Shown: positions 49,471-58,121 of the stretch, in pieces | Position numbering within the stretch: position 1 is the stretch's first letter | Layout of the letters: every line of letters begins with the position of its first letter | Assembly (NCBI GenBank): GCA_034927685.1 | Contig: JAYFPO010000015.1 | Location: forward strand, 1 to 61,246 | DNA from: RGIG3159 sp034927685 | GTDB taxonomy: Bacteria > Bacillota > Clostridia > Oscillospirales > Oscillospiraceae | Direction: 5' to 3' | Length of the DNA stretch: 61,246 nt | Notes under the pieces: generated by a model | The model's input: only the letters and a program-made list of their open reading frames with translations | Told to the model about the DNA's origin: nothing | Database searches by the model: none | Position numbers and translations under genes: made by a program

Positions 49471-50085
49471 ATGGATTATACACTTTATCTCTGCACAGAC
49501 AGAAAACTTATGACTACCGACACAATTGAAGAATCGGTGGAGCTTGCCATCAAAGGTGGCTGCACGGTTGTCCAGTTGCGTGAAAAGAGCTGTTCCTCGC
49601 TCGAATTCTATCAGCTTGCCCTTCGGGTAAAGAAGATTACGGACCACGATTCTGTTCCGCTGATGATCAACGACAGAGTGGATATTGCCATGGCGGTTGA
49701 TGCCGCCGGAGTCCATGTGGGCAAAAATGATTTACCCGCTGCGGTCGTCCGGCAAATCATCGGTAAGGATAAAGTCCTCGGGGTCTCCGCCTCCAGCCTT
49801 GCGGAAGCAAGAAAAGCGCAGCGGGACGGCGCTGATTACCTTGGCGTTGGCGCGATGTATTCCACTGCGACAAAGACGGACGCAGAACTCGTCACAATGG
49901 ATCAGCTGAAAGCCATACGCCGGTCGGTGAAGATTCCGATTGTCGTAATTGGGGGAATCAATCAGAATACCGCACGCAACTTTAAAGGCCTGGGGATAGA
50001 TGGACTGGCCGTTGTGTCTGCCGTTGTGGCACAAACGGACATTACTTTTGCGGCACATGAGCTTGTAACAATATTTAAGGATTGA
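49471..50085 (+). CDS. thiE: Thiamine-phosphate synthase
   Basis: 204 residues from the ATG at 49471, directly after the thiM stop; an ATG four codons earlier (49459) overlaps thiM and is equally possible. It joins HMP-PP and thiazole phosphate into thiamine monophosphate. YTLYLCTDRKLM, GCTVVQLREKS, VPLMINDRVDIAMAVDAAGV, GVSASSLAEARKAQRDGADY, and LGVGAMYSTATKTDA are the ThiE blocks. VVIGGINQNTARNF is the phosphate-binding end. The HAD gene follows after five bases. Confidence 0.94.
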   Translation: MDYTLYLCTDRKLMTTDTIEESVELAIKGGCTVVQLREKSCSSLEFYQLALRVKKITDHDSVPLMINDRVDIAMAVDAAGVHVGKNDLPAAVVRQIIGKDKVLGVSASSLAEARKAQRDGADYLGVGAMYSTATKTDAELVTMDQLKAIRRSVKIPIVVIGGINQNTARNFKGLGIDGLAVVSAVVAQTDITFAAHELVTIFKD

Positions 50086-50089
50086 AAAT

Positions 50090-50752
50090 ATGATCAGTGT
50101 AAAAGGCGCCATTTTTGACCTGGACGGAACATTACTGGATTCCATGGACATCTGGCGAAAAATCGATCTCGATTTTCTGGCAAAGCGGGGTCTTGCGGCT
50201 TCGGCGGATTATGTCGCGGCGATCACGCCGATGGGCTTTCCGGAAGCGGCGGAATATACGGTCAGGCGGTTTGATCTGGATGAAAACCCTGCGGATATTA
50301 TCAATGAATGGAACGCCATGTCGGTAGACGCTTACCGCAATTCCATATTGCTCAAGCCGTATGTGAAGGAGTATTTACTGTTTTTAAAAAAGCAGGGCGT
50401 CAGAATGGCTGTTGCGACAGCCTCGCATGAGCTGCTGTACGTTCCGGCCTTAAAGAACAACGGGATTTATCATTTGTTTGACGCATTTACGACGGTGAGC
50501 GAAGTAAAACGAGGCAAGGGCTTCCCCGATATTTATCGGAAAGCAGCCGAAAAAATGGGCTTACTTCCCTGCGATTGCGCTGTATTTGAGGACATCTGTG
50601 CGGGGCTCAAGGGAGCAAAAGACGGCGGATTTTTCACCGTAGGGGTATACGATCTGTATTCTGATTATGAAAGAGATAAAATCATCGAACTGTCGGATTT
50701 ATATATCCATGACTTCAGCGATAAGGCAATTTATGAAACATTAGGAGATTAA
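50090..50752 (+). CDS. HAD-superfamily hydrolase in the thiamine operon
   Basis: 220 residues; the gene starts just after thiE. GAIFDLDGTLLDSMDIW is HAD motif I, VATASHELLY motif II, and VKRGKGFPDIYRKAAEKMG gives the motif III Lys. CAVFEDICAGLKGAKDGGF is motif IV. The cap is a small helical type between motifs I and II. No thiamine-monophosphate kinase (thiL) is in the operon, so this phosphatase might turn thiamine monophosphate into thiamine for later pyrophosphorylation. Other options are clearing of HMP phosphates or a general house-cleaning role. The role is inference from position. Confidence 0.85.
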   Translation: MISVKGAIFDLDGTLLDSMDIWRKIDLDFLAKRGLAASADYVAAITPMGFPEAAEYTVRRFDLDENPADIINEWNAMSVDAYRNSILLKPYVKEYLLFLKKQGVRMAVATASHELLYVPALKNNGIYHLFDAFTTVSEVKRGKGFPDIYRKAAEKMGLLPCDCAVFEDICAGLKGAKDGGFFTVGVYDLYSDYERDKIIELSDLYIHDFSDKAIYETLGD

Positions 50753-50844
50753 CGCAGGAGCATCTGATCGGTTCCATGCGCGCAGAAAAATGCTGTGCAA
50801 AGGAAATGATCGCCATGCGCAAGCGTTGCTTCCGCGTGACGGCG

Positions 50845-50900
50845 TTCGCAGGTTTTCACGACCAGAATCGGGTCGTGAAAACCTGCGAAATTTCGTTTTT
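50845..50900 (+). terminator. Intrinsic terminator of the thiamine operon
   Basis: TTCGCAGGTTTTCACGACC (50845-50863) pairs perfectly with GGGTCG-TGAAAACC-TGCGAA up to 50889 around AGAATC, then ATTTCGTTTTT follows. The gap 50753-51062 otherwise holds the lepB promoter and nothing else I can recognise. Confidence 0.88.
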
Positions 50901-50992
50901 GCCCTGATTCATCTCGGCAGCCTGATTTTGCCGGGCTTTGATATTTGAAGTATACTAAACATGCATTGTTTTCATGGAAGATGAGTATTCGT

Positions 50993-51021
50993 TTGCCTTT
51001 TCCGGTGTTCCTGTGTATAAT
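50993..51021 (+). promoter_or_regulatory. Promoter of the lepB operon
   Basis: TTGCCT (50993-50998), a 17-nt spacer and TATAAT (51016-51021), 41 nt before the lepB start. Confidence 0.78.
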
Positions 51022-51062
51022 ACAGACAGACTGGCGCTTTTTTGCCGGGGAGGAGTGGTTGT

Positions 51063-51623
51063 GTGGAACCGGAAAAAGAAGAAAAGAAACCGTTTGGGGA
51101 GTTCCACAACGTGCTTCATGACTTCGTTGTGATTCTGGCGGTCATCACGGTCCTATTCGTATTTGTGATTCGCCTGGTAGGGGTCTCAGGGCCGTCCATG
51201 ACGCCGACGCTGCTGAACGGAGAGTATGTGGCGCTGCTCAGCAATTTTTTGAGCGACAGCTACAAGCAGGGAGACATTGTGGTGGCAACGATTCCCACCT
51301 TTGACGACTCTCAGCCCATTGTCAAGCGGGTCATCGCCACGGCGGGGCAGACCGTGGACATCGATTTTACAGACGGCGAGGTCCGCGTGGACGGTGAACT
51401 GCTGGAGGAAAGCTATATCAACGAACTGACGCTGTCCAACTACGACGACGGCCTGACCTACCCCGTGACGGTGCCGGAGGGCTGTGTGTTCCTGATGGGC
51501 GACAACCGCAACCACTCCACGGACAGCCGCTATGCGCCCATCGGCTGTGTCAGCACGGAGTACATTCTCGGAAAGGTAATTCTGCGGATCTATCCGATCA
51601 GCAGGATCGGTAGGATCTCATGA
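51063..51623 (+). CDS. lepB: Type I signal peptidase
   Basis: 186 residues from the GTG at 51063, with GGGAGGAG nine bases upstream; a TTG at 51042 precedes that site. One membrane helix (about 19-38) anchors it. SGPSMTPTL carries the catalytic Ser. QPIVKRVIATAGQTVDID carries the general-base Lys, so this is the ordinary Ser/Lys bacterial type, unlike the protein at 985. GCVFLMGDNRNHSTDSR is the last box. It removes signal peptides of secreted proteins. Overlaps rbgA by four bases. Confidence 0.95.
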   Translation: MEPEKEEKKPFGEFHNVLHDFVVILAVITVLFVFVIRLVGVSGPSMTPTLLNGEYVALLSNFLSDSYKQGDIVVATIPTFDDSQPIVKRVIATAGQTVDIDFTDGEVRVDGELLEESYINELTLSNYDDGLTYPVTVPEGCVFLMGDNRNHSTDSRYAPIGCVSTEYILGKVILRIYPISRIGRIS

Positions 51624-52507
51624 AACAGGAAGAGAGCCTCGGCATCCAGTGGTATCCGGGCCATATGACCAAGACCCGCCGGATGATGGAGGAAAACCTG
51701 AAGCAGGTGGACGCCGTCTGCGAGCTGCTGGACGCCAGAATCCCATATTCCAGCAGGAATCCGGACATTGCCGCGATCTGCGGCCAAAAGCCACGGATGG
51801 TGATTCTGAACCGCGCGGACCTCGCGGACCCGGGCGAAACCGCCCGCTGGCTGGGGTACTTTCACGGGCAGGGTCTGACGGCAATCCAGACCGACTGCAA
51901 ATCCCGGAAAGGGATTTCCGGCTTTGAGCCGGCGGTGCGCGTACTGCTCGCGGAAAAGCTCCGCCGCTACGCGGAAAAGGGACAGGCCGGGCGGCCCCTG
52001 AAACTGATGATTGTGGGCATTCCCAACGTGGGCAAGTCCACCCTCATCAACCAAATTTCGGGCCGCAAGGGCGCAAAGGCGGAAAACCGGCCCGGCGTGA
52101 CCCGGGGCAAGCAGTGGGTGACGGTCAGCCAGGAGCTGCTGCTGCTCGATACGCCGGGCATTCTCTGGCCCAAGTTTGACGACCCGGAGGTGGGAATCAA
52201 GCTGGCTTACACCGGCGCGGTCAAGGACGACGTGCTGGACATGGAAGGTCTGGCCTGCCACCTGATGCGGCGGCTCTTCCTGCGCTACCGCGCAGCGGTG
52301 GACGCGCGCTACGGCCTGTCGGAGCAACCGGCAGAGGCGGAGGGCTATGCCCTGTTGGAGGTCGCCGGGCGGAAGCGCGGATTTCTGCTGCGCGGCGGCG
52401 AGATCGACACGGAGCGGATGGCCCGGGTGCTTCTGGAGGAGTATCGCGCCGGCAAGCTGGGGCGGCTGACCTTCGAGGGCCCGGAGGAATGCGGGGGGCA
52501 GCCATGA
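51620..52507 (+). CDS. rbgA: Ribosome biogenesis GTPase RbgA
   Basis: 295 residues. It is a circularly permuted GTPase needed for late 50S assembly. G4 (LNRADLAD) comes first, then G1 (GIPNVGKSTLIN), the switch (RPGVTRGKQWV) and G3 (LDTPGILWP); the order G4-G5-G1-G2-G3 defines the family. IQWYPGHMTKTRRMMEE is the standard N-terminus. rnhB follows and overlaps, as is usual in Bacillota. Confidence 0.95.
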   Translation: MKQEESLGIQWYPGHMTKTRRMMEENLKQVDAVCELLDARIPYSSRNPDIAAICGQKPRMVILNRADLADPGETARWLGYFHGQGLTAIQTDCKSRKGISGFEPAVRVLLAEKLRRYAEKGQAGRPLKLMIVGIPNVGKSTLINQISGRKGAKAENRPGVTRGKQWVTVSQELLLLDTPGILWPKFDDPEVGIKLAYTGAVKDDVLDMEGLACHLMRRLFLRYRAAVDARYGLSEQPAEAEGYALLEVAGRKRGFLLRGGEIDTERMARVLLEEYRAGKLGRLTFEGPEECGGQP

Positions 52508-53109
52508 CGGATCTTTGGGATCTGGAGCGCGGCTGCCGGGCCGAGGGCTTCCGGACAATCTGCGGCGTGGACGAGGCCGGTCGGGGTCCTCTGGCGGGGC
52601 CGGTCTGCGCGGCGGCGGTGATTTTGCCGATGGGCTTGGAAATTCCTGGCCTGAACGACTCCAAAAAACTGACGGACGGGAAGCGCCGGGCGCTGTACGA
52701 CGTCATTGTGGAGCAGGCGGAGGCCTATGGCATTGCCATGGCGGACGAGACCGAGATTGACGAAATCAATATTTTGCAGGCGACCTTCAACGCCATGGAC
52801 CGCGCAATGCTGCAGCTTCAAAAAAAGCCGGATTTGGTTCTGCTCGACGGCAACCGGGCACGACAGTTCCCGTTCCCAGTGCGGACCGTGGTCAGAGGCG
52901 ACAGCCTCAGCGCCAACATCGCGGCGGCCTCGATCCTTGCCAAGGTGACGCGGGACCGGTGGATGGAAGAAATGGCGAAAACGTACCCCCGGTATGGATT
53001 CGAACGACACAAGGGCTATGGCACCAGGGCGCACTATGCGGCCCTGACGGCGTACGGCCCCTGTCCGATCCACCGCAGGAGCTTCCTGCGAAAGTTCTAT
53101 GGAGACTAG
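52504..53109 (+). CDS. rnhB: Ribonuclease HII
   Basis: 201 residues from the ATG at 52504 (GGGGGG upstream, ATGA overlap with rbgA). It cuts the RNA strand of RNA-DNA hybrids and single ribonucleotides. GVDEAGRGPLAGPVCAAAV carries the catalytic Asp and Glu, LNDSKKLTDGKR follows, and LLDGN and GDSLSANIAAASILAKVTRD hold further active-site Asp residues. YGFERHKGYGTRAHYAAL is near the end. Confidence 0.95.
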   Translation: MTDLWDLERGCRAEGFRTICGVDEAGRGPLAGPVCAAAVILPMGLEIPGLNDSKKLTDGKRRALYDVIVEQAEAYGIAMADETEIDEINILQATFNAMDRAMLQLQKKPDLVLLDGNRARQFPFPVRTVVRGDSLSANIAAASILAKVTRDRWMEEMAKTYPRYGFERHKGYGTRAHYAALTAYGPCPIHRRSFLRKFYGD

Positions 53110-53464
53110 GGGCCTGCTGGGCGCCTGGGGCGAGGTCCAGGCGGCGGAGTACCTGCGAAAGAAGCGGTACCGGGTGATCGCCCGCAATGTTCACTGCCGG
53201 GGCGGCGAGATTGACCTCATTGCGGAGGATCGGCGGTATGTGGTCTTCGTCGAGGTCAAAACCCGGAAGAACGCGGCGTTTGCCGAGGCCAGGGAATTTG
53301 TGGATGGGCACAAGCAGGCAAGGCTGCGGCTGGCGGCGGAATACTGGCTGGCCACGCAGGAAACGGACAAGCAGCCCCGTTTCGACGTGATCGAGGTCTA
53401 CGCCCCCGAGGGAGCCGCGACAAAAAAACCGGAAATTCGCCACTGGGAGAGTGCGTTTGAATGA
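53099..53464 (+). CDS. yraN: YraN-family endonuclease-like protein
   Basis: 121 residues, overlapping the end of rnhB. LLGAWGEVQAAEYLRKKRY and GGEIDLIAEDRRYVVFVEVK show the small nuclease-like fold: Glu in GE, Asp in EIDL, and E-x-K in VEVKTRK. The family (UPF0102) is predicted as a Holliday-junction-resolvase-like nuclease, role unproven. Position after rnhB is widely conserved. The next gene overlaps its stop. Confidence 0.92.
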   Translation: METRGLLGAWGEVQAAEYLRKKRYRVIARNVHCRGGEIDLIAEDRRYVVFVEVKTRKNAAFAEAREFVDGHKQARLRLAAEYWLATQETDKQPRFDVIEVYAPEGAATKKPEIRHWESAFE

Positions 53465-54027
53465 GCATCCGCTTTGTGACCACCCATAAAAAGATCCATA
53501 TCGCGGCGCTTTGGGGGCTGCCGGACTGCGGCGCACCCGACGCGAAAACGTTGTTTTTCGATTGTTACCGCGCCGCCGTGGAGGCAGGCAAGTTTCCGGC
53601 GGGGACTGAGATCAATTTCTGCATCCCGGCGGTGAGCCGGGGGCTGTTTTCGGCGGCATGCGAGGCGAAACAGGCCGGGCTGCCGGTCAGCCGCGTCATC
53701 GCCGCCTGCAACGAAAACCGGGTGCTGACGGACTTTTTCCGCACGGGCCGCTATGTTCCGGCGCAGCCGGCGCGAACGGATGCGCCGCTGCTGGACGTGG
53801 GGGCATACCCGGAGACGGCGGAGATTCCAGAGGACGCCCGCGGCCTGTTTGCGGCCTACAGCATCCCGGCCCGCCGGCGGCACAACATGGCGGAGCGTGT
53901 GCTTGCCGAGTATGGCGTTCGGCTGGCGCCCAGCACGGCAGCGGCCTATGTGGCGCTGCAGGACCACCGCTGCGTGACGGCGGACGGCCTCCACGCAATT
54001 TTATTCGCCTTGGAAGAACCGGAGTGA
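53461..54027 (+). CDS. Short threonine-synthase-like protein (C-terminal region only)
   Basis: 188 residues, ATGA overlap with yraN. It resembles the middle and end of threonine synthase: GTEINFCIPAVSRGLFSAAC occupies the place of the PLP-phosphate loop (usually PTGNFGD), then AGLPVSRVIAACNENRVLTD and FFRTGRYVP are a close match to ThrC (xxNENDVLxDFFxTGxY). The N-terminal domain with the PLP-binding Lys is absent and the phosphate loop is altered, so it cannot be an ordinary threonine synthase. The frame is intact, the ribosome site and overlap look normal, and codon use matches neighbours. It is thus a maintained small protein rather than obvious debris. Function unknown. Confidence 0.65.
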   Translation: MSIRFVTTHKKIHIAALWGLPDCGAPDAKTLFFDCYRAAVEAGKFPAGTEINFCIPAVSRGLFSAACEAKQAGLPVSRVIAACNENRVLTDFFRTGRYVPAQPARTDAPLLDVGAYPETAEIPEDARGLFAAYSIPARRRHNMAERVLAEYGVRLAPSTAAAYVALQDHRCVTADGLHAILFALEEPE

Positions 54028-54031
54028 AAGC

Positions 54032-54721
54032 ATGGCACTATACGCGATCGGTGATCTGCACCTGTGTCTGGGTGCGAATAAGCCCATGGACGTCTTTGGC
54101 GGCGTCTGGGAAAACTATATGGAGAAGCTCCGGGTGGGCCTGGCCTGCGTCGGGGAGGGGGATACCACGGTCCTGCTGGGCGACCTGAGCTGGGCGCTCG
54201 ATCTGCGCCAGGCTGTGGAGGACTTCCGGTTTCTCGCCGGGATTCCCGGACGGAAAATCATCCTCAAGGGGAACCACGACTATTGGTGGTCCACAGCGAG
54301 CAAATTTTACGCGTTTTGCGCGGAAAACGACTTCCGGGACCTTTTCCTGCTCCACAACAACTGCTATTTTTACGGAGACATCGCCCTCTGCGGTACCCGG
54401 GGCTGGTTTTTCGAGGAGGAGCGCAGCGGCGAACACGATGAAAAAGTGTTCCGGCGCGAGCTTTGCCGTCTGGAGACTTCCCTGAAGGCGGCGGGAGAGA
54501 AGGAAAAATATTGCTTTCTCCACTATCCGCCCAAATACCGGGGCTACGAGTGCCCGGAGATACTGAAGCTGCTGCGGGATTACGGCGTTTCCCACTGCTT
54601 CTATGGCCACCTGCACGGCGACAGCCACCGCCTGGCGGTCACCGGTGCGTCCGGCGGCATCGGACTTACATTGGTTTCTGCCGATTATGTCAACTTCAAG
54701 CCGGTAAAATTGCAGGAATAA
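54032..54721 (+). CDS. Metallophosphoesterase
   Basis: 229 residues with GGAGTGAAAGC before the ATG. AIGDLHLCLGA, LLGDLSWAL, LKGNHDYWWS, and FLHYPPKY, followed by FYGHLHGDSHR, are the five metal-binding motifs (D-x-H, GD, GNHD, H, GHxH) of the calcineurin-like fold. The substrate is unknown. Cytosolic; no signal peptide or membrane segment. Last gene before the tig promoter region. Confidence 0.9.
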   Translation: MALYAIGDLHLCLGANKPMDVFGGVWENYMEKLRVGLACVGEGDTTVLLGDLSWALDLRQAVEDFRFLAGIPGRKIILKGNHDYWWSTASKFYAFCAENDFRDLFLLHNNCYFYGDIALCGTRGWFFEEERSGEHDEKVFRRELCRLETSLKAAGEKEKYCFLHYPPKYRGYECPEILKLLRDYGVSHCFYGHLHGDSHRLAVTGASGGIGLTLVSADYVNFKPVKLQE

Positions 54722-54733
54722 TGAAAATAGTAG

Positions 54734-54762
54734 TGGAAATTCCGAAAATAATCTGGTAGAAT
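54734..54762 (+). promoter_or_regulatory. Possible promoter before tig
   Basis: TGGAAA (54734-54739), a 17-nt spacer and TAGAAT (54757-54762). The -35 is weak; the -10 and spacing are good. Confidence 0.45.
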
Positions 54763-54827
54763 AATACGGATTCATTTTCAAGGTGAATGATGGCCGCGCT
54801 GCGGTCAGCCACATAGGAGGAAAAACA

Positions 54828-56156
54828 ATGAACGTCAAGAATGTTGAACAAGAGAACGGCAATGCCAAGGTAACCGTGGAGATCGGCAAGGAAGAGTTTG
54901 AAACCGCGCTGAGCAAAGCCTATGCCAAGGCAAAGAAGAACATCGCCGTCCCCGGCTTCCGCAAGGGCAAGGTGCCCCGGAAGATCGTCGAGGGCATGTA
55001 TGGGAACACTGCATTTTATGATGACGCCATCGAGGAAATTTTCCCCGACATCTATACGGCCGCGTTTGTGGATCAGAAGCTGAAAGCGGTCGGCCAACCC
55101 AGCATTGCGCATATGGAAACTCCGGACGAGGGCGGCGTGGTCCTGACAGTCGCTACCGGGCTGTACCCTGAGGTGACGCTCGGGCAGTACAAGAGCCTCG
55201 AGGTGCCGAAGGCTGCCGTCGAGGTGACCGAGGAGGAAGTAGAAAACGAGCTTGACCGCATGGCCAAGCAGAATGCCCGCATCTCCACCGTGGAGCGTCC
55301 CGCGCAGGAAGGCGACACCGTCGTGCTGGACTTTGAGGGCTTTGTGGATGGCGCTGCCTTCGAGGGCGGCAAGGGGGAGAACCATAGTCTGGTGCTGGGC
55401 TCCGGCCAGTTTATCCCCGGCTTCGAGGAGCAGCTCGTCGGCCTCTCCGCCGGCGACAACAAGGACGTGGTCGTGACCTTCCCTGAGCAGTACGATCCCA
55501 AGCTGGCCGGTAAGCAGGCTACCTTCCATTGTGCCGTGCACGAGGTCAAAGAAGCCATTCTGCCCGAGAAGGACGACGAGTTTGCCAAGGACATCTCCGA
55601 GTTTGACACCATTGACGAGCTGCGGGAAAACTTCAAGGCTCGCATCCTGCAGGAGAAGGAAGACGGCACCAAGAGCGCCTTCGAAAACGCCTGCGTTGCC
55701 AAGGCCGTGGAGAATATGACCGCGGAAATTCCCGCCTGCATGATTGAGGAGCAGCTTGACAAGCAGATCGAGGAATTCGGCTATCAGCTGCAGAGAAACG
55801 GCATGTCTATGGACGACTATACCAAGATGATGGGCGGCGATACCGCAAAGCTGCGCGACTCGTTCCGTCCCATGGCGGAAAACAACGTCAAGGCCAACAT
55901 TCTGCTGGCCCAGATCGCGGAGGAAGAGAAGCTCGAGGCCTCCGACGAAGAGGTGGAGGCTGAGGTCAAGAAGCTGGCTGCGCAGTATCAGATGGAAGAG
56001 GACAAAGTTCGCGAGTATCTGCCCGCCGACGCCATGAAGTCCGATCTTTGCACCCGCAAGGCGGTCCAGCTGATCGCCGACAGCGCGATCCCCACCAAAC
56101 CGGAAGCGCCCGCCGAGGAGAAGACGAAAGAATCCGCCGAGGAGAAACCGGAATAA
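54828..56156 (+). CDS. tig: Trigger factor (ribosome-bound chaperone)
   Basis: 442 residues from the ATG at 54828, which has AGGAGG seven bases upstream. The ribosome-binding tail has VPGFRKGKVPRKIVE (signature GFRxGxxP). The FKBP-like domain (about 150-245) includes GDTVVLDFEGFVDGAAFEG and GQFIPGFEEQLVG. The helical C-terminal arms follow, ending in a Lys/Glu/Pro-rich tail. It binds nascent chains at the ribosome exit and speeds prolyl isomerisation. It precedes clpP and clpX as in most bacteria. Confidence 0.96.
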   Translation: MNVKNVEQENGNAKVTVEIGKEEFETALSKAYAKAKKNIAVPGFRKGKVPRKIVEGMYGNTAFYDDAIEEIFPDIYTAAFVDQKLKAVGQPSIAHMETPDEGGVVLTVATGLYPEVTLGQYKSLEVPKAAVEVTEEEVENELDRMAKQNARISTVERPAQEGDTVVLDFEGFVDGAAFEGGKGENHSLVLGSGQFIPGFEEQLVGLSAGDNKDVVVTFPEQYDPKLAGKQATFHCAVHEVKEAILPEKDDEFAKDISEFDTIDELRENFKARILQEKEDGTKSAFENACVAKAVENMTAEIPACMIEEQLDKQIEEFGYQLQRNGMSMDDYTKMMGGDTAKLRDSFRPMAENNVKANILLAQIAEEEKLEASDEEVEAEVKKLAAQYQMEEDKVREYLPADAMKSDLCTRKAVQLIADSAIPTKPEAPAEEKTKESAEEKPE

Positions 56157-56213
56157 TTTCCCTTCCGCGCGGTTAGAATGTGTTAGCCCGTTATGGCAAA
56201 GGAGGCAATCGTT

Positions 56214-56795
56214 ATGAGTTTGGTTCCATATGTAGTGGAGCAGACCAGCCGCGGTGAGCGGTCCTATGATATTTTTTCCCGTCTGCTCAACGACCGGATT
56301 ATTTTCCTGTCCGAGGAGGTCAACGACACCACGGCCAGTCTGGTGGTGGCGCAGCTTCTCTATCTGGAGGCCCAGGACCCGGATAAGGACATCCAGTTTT
56401 ATATCAACAGCCCCGGCGGCAGCGTGACCTCCGGTATGGCGATCTTCGACACGATGCAGTATCTCAAGTGCGACGTGTCCACGATCTGCATCGGCATGGC
56501 CGCCAGCATGGGCGCGTTTCTGCTTTCCGCCGGCGCCAAGGGCAAGCGCATGGCGCTGCCCAACGCGGAGATCATGATCCATCAGCCCTCCGGCGGCGCA
56601 CAGGGCCAGGCGACGGATATTGAAATTCAGGCCGCCAGAATGGCTGCTATGAAGAAAAAGCTGACGGAAATCCTCGCGAAAAACACCGGCAAGCCCTATG
56701 AGCAGGTCGTGTTGGACTGCGAGCGTGATCATTTTATGACCGCCCAGGAAGCAATGGAGTACGGAGTGATCGACAAGGTGATCGACAAGCGCTAA
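56214..56795 (+). CDS. clpP: ATP-dependent Clp protease proteolytic subunit
   Basis: 193 residues from the ATG at 56214 (AAAGGAGG upstream); an ATG seven codons earlier contains that site and is not used. SLVPYVVEQTSRGERSYDIF is the standard mature N-terminus. INSPGGSVTSGMAI is the oxyanion strand. CIGMAASMGAFLLSAG carries catalytic Ser, IMIHQPSGGAQG the His, and the Asp is in ERDHFM. It forms the 14-mer chamber that degrades proteins unfolded by ClpX, encoded next. Confidence 0.97.
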   Translation: MSLVPYVVEQTSRGERSYDIFSRLLNDRIIFLSEEVNDTTASLVVAQLLYLEAQDPDKDIQFYINSPGGSVTSGMAIFDTMQYLKCDVSTICIGMAASMGAFLLSAGAKGKRMALPNAEIMIHQPSGGAQGQATDIEIQAARMAAMKKKLTEILAKNTGKPYEQVVLDCERDHFMTAQEAMEYGVIDKVIDKR

Positions 56796-56808
56796 GGAGG
56801 GCACGGGT

Positions 56809-58059
56809 TTGGCTAAAAATGAAGTACGGTGCTCATTCTGCGGGAAGAAGCAGGAGCAGGTCAAGCGGATTATCGCGGGCCCGAATGTGTATATCTGCAA
56901 TGAGTGCATCGACCTGTGTGCCAGCATCCTGCGGGATGAGATGCGGCCCGATCTTGAGCCGAATTTCCGGCTGCCGGATAAGCTGCCGACGCCCAAGGAA
57001 ATCAAGACCTATATGGATTCCTACATCATCGGGCAGGAGGAAGCCAAGGTGGCGCTCTCCGTGGCGGTCTACAACCACTACAAGCGCATCTACTTTGAGC
57101 AGGACTCCGAGGTGGAGCTGCAAAAGAGCAACATCCTGCTGATCGGCCCCACGGGCTGCGGCAAGACCCTGTTTGCGCAGACCCTCGCCAAGATTCTGGA
57201 CGTTCCGTTCGCCATTGCCGACGCCACCACACTGACGGAGGCCGGCTATGTGGGCGAGGACGTGGAGAATATCCTGCTGCGGCTGCTGCAGGCAGCGGAC
57301 TTCGACGTGGAGCGGGCCGAAAAAGGCATCATTTATATTGACGAAATGGATAAGATCGCCCGCAAGAGCGAGAATACCTCCATCACCAGGGATGTGTCCG
57401 GCGAGGGTGTGCAGCAGGCGCTGCTGAAGATCGTCGAGGGCACCGTCGCCAACGTTCCCCCGCAGGGCGGCAGAAAGCACCCCCAGCAGGAATTTATCCA
57501 GATCGATACAAAGAACATCCTCTTCATCTGCGGCGGCGCGTTCGACGGCCTCGACAAGATCATCGAGGCCAGAACAGACCGCAGCGCAATCGGTTTTGGT
57601 TCCGAGGTGCAGAGCAAAAATCACCGCGACATCGGAAAGCTGTTCCGTCAGGTGCAGCCCCACGACCTGCTTAAGTTCGGCATCATTCCCGAGCTGGTGG
57701 GCCGTCTGCCGATCATCAGCTCGCTGGCTGACCTCAAGAAGGAAGATCTGGTGCGAATTCTGAGCGAACCGAAAAATGCGCTGTGCCGGCAGTACCAGAA
57801 GCTGCTGTCCTATGACCACGCGGAGCTGGAATTCGCGCCCGACGCGCTGGAGGCCATTGCCCAGAAGGCCATCGACCGGAAGATCGGCGCCAGAGGCCTG
57901 CGGGCCGTGCTGGAATCCCTGATGACGAACATCATGTATGAGCTGCCCTCCGATTCGGACATCGCTAAGGTGGTGGTCACGAAGGAGTGCGTGGAGCAGG
58001 GAACGGATCCGGTGGTCGTGCGGAAGAAGCAGATCGGGGAGCATTCCCAAGTGTCATAA
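56809..58059 (+). CDS. clpX: ATP-dependent Clp protease ATP-binding subunit ClpX
   Basis: 416 residues, TTG start with AAGGAGG eight bases upstream. The N-terminal zinc-binding domain has CSFCGKKQEQ and YICNECIDLC. The AAA+ core has Walker A GPTGCGKTLFAQ, Walker B IIYIDEMDK, sensor and arginine residues, and the pore/substrate loops (GYVGEDVE). It unfolds tagged proteins and feeds them to ClpP. A short terminator-like hairpin separates it from lon. Confidence 0.97.
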   Translation: MAKNEVRCSFCGKKQEQVKRIIAGPNVYICNECIDLCASILRDEMRPDLEPNFRLPDKLPTPKEIKTYMDSYIIGQEEAKVALSVAVYNHYKRIYFEQDSEVELQKSNILLIGPTGCGKTLFAQTLAKILDVPFAIADATTLTEAGYVGEDVENILLRLLQAADFDVERAEKGIIYIDEMDKIARKSENTSITRDVSGEGVQQALLKIVEGTVANVPPQGGRKHPQQEFIQIDTKNILFICGGAFDGLDKIIEARTDRSAIGFGSEVQSKNHRDIGKLFRQVQPHDLLKFGIIPELVGRLPIISSLADLKKEDLVRILSEPKNALCRQYQKLLSYDHAELEFAPDALEAIAQKAIDRKIGARGLRAVLESLMTNIMYELPSDSDIAKVVVTKECVEQGTDPVVVRKKQIGEHSQVS

Positions 58060-58065
58060 CGAGGC

Positions 58066-58091
58066 AAAAAGGGGGCCAACGCCCCCTTTTT
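58066..58091 (+). terminator. Intrinsic terminator between clpX and lon
   Basis: AAAAAGGGGG (58066-58075) pairs with CCCCCTTTTT (58082-58091), and the stem ends in TTTTT. It works in the + direction. lon starts 30 nt further on with no clear promoter, so read-through is likely. Confidence 0.88.
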
Positions 58092-58121
58092 GTGCAAATT
58101 TCAGCGAAAGGGGAGAACACA

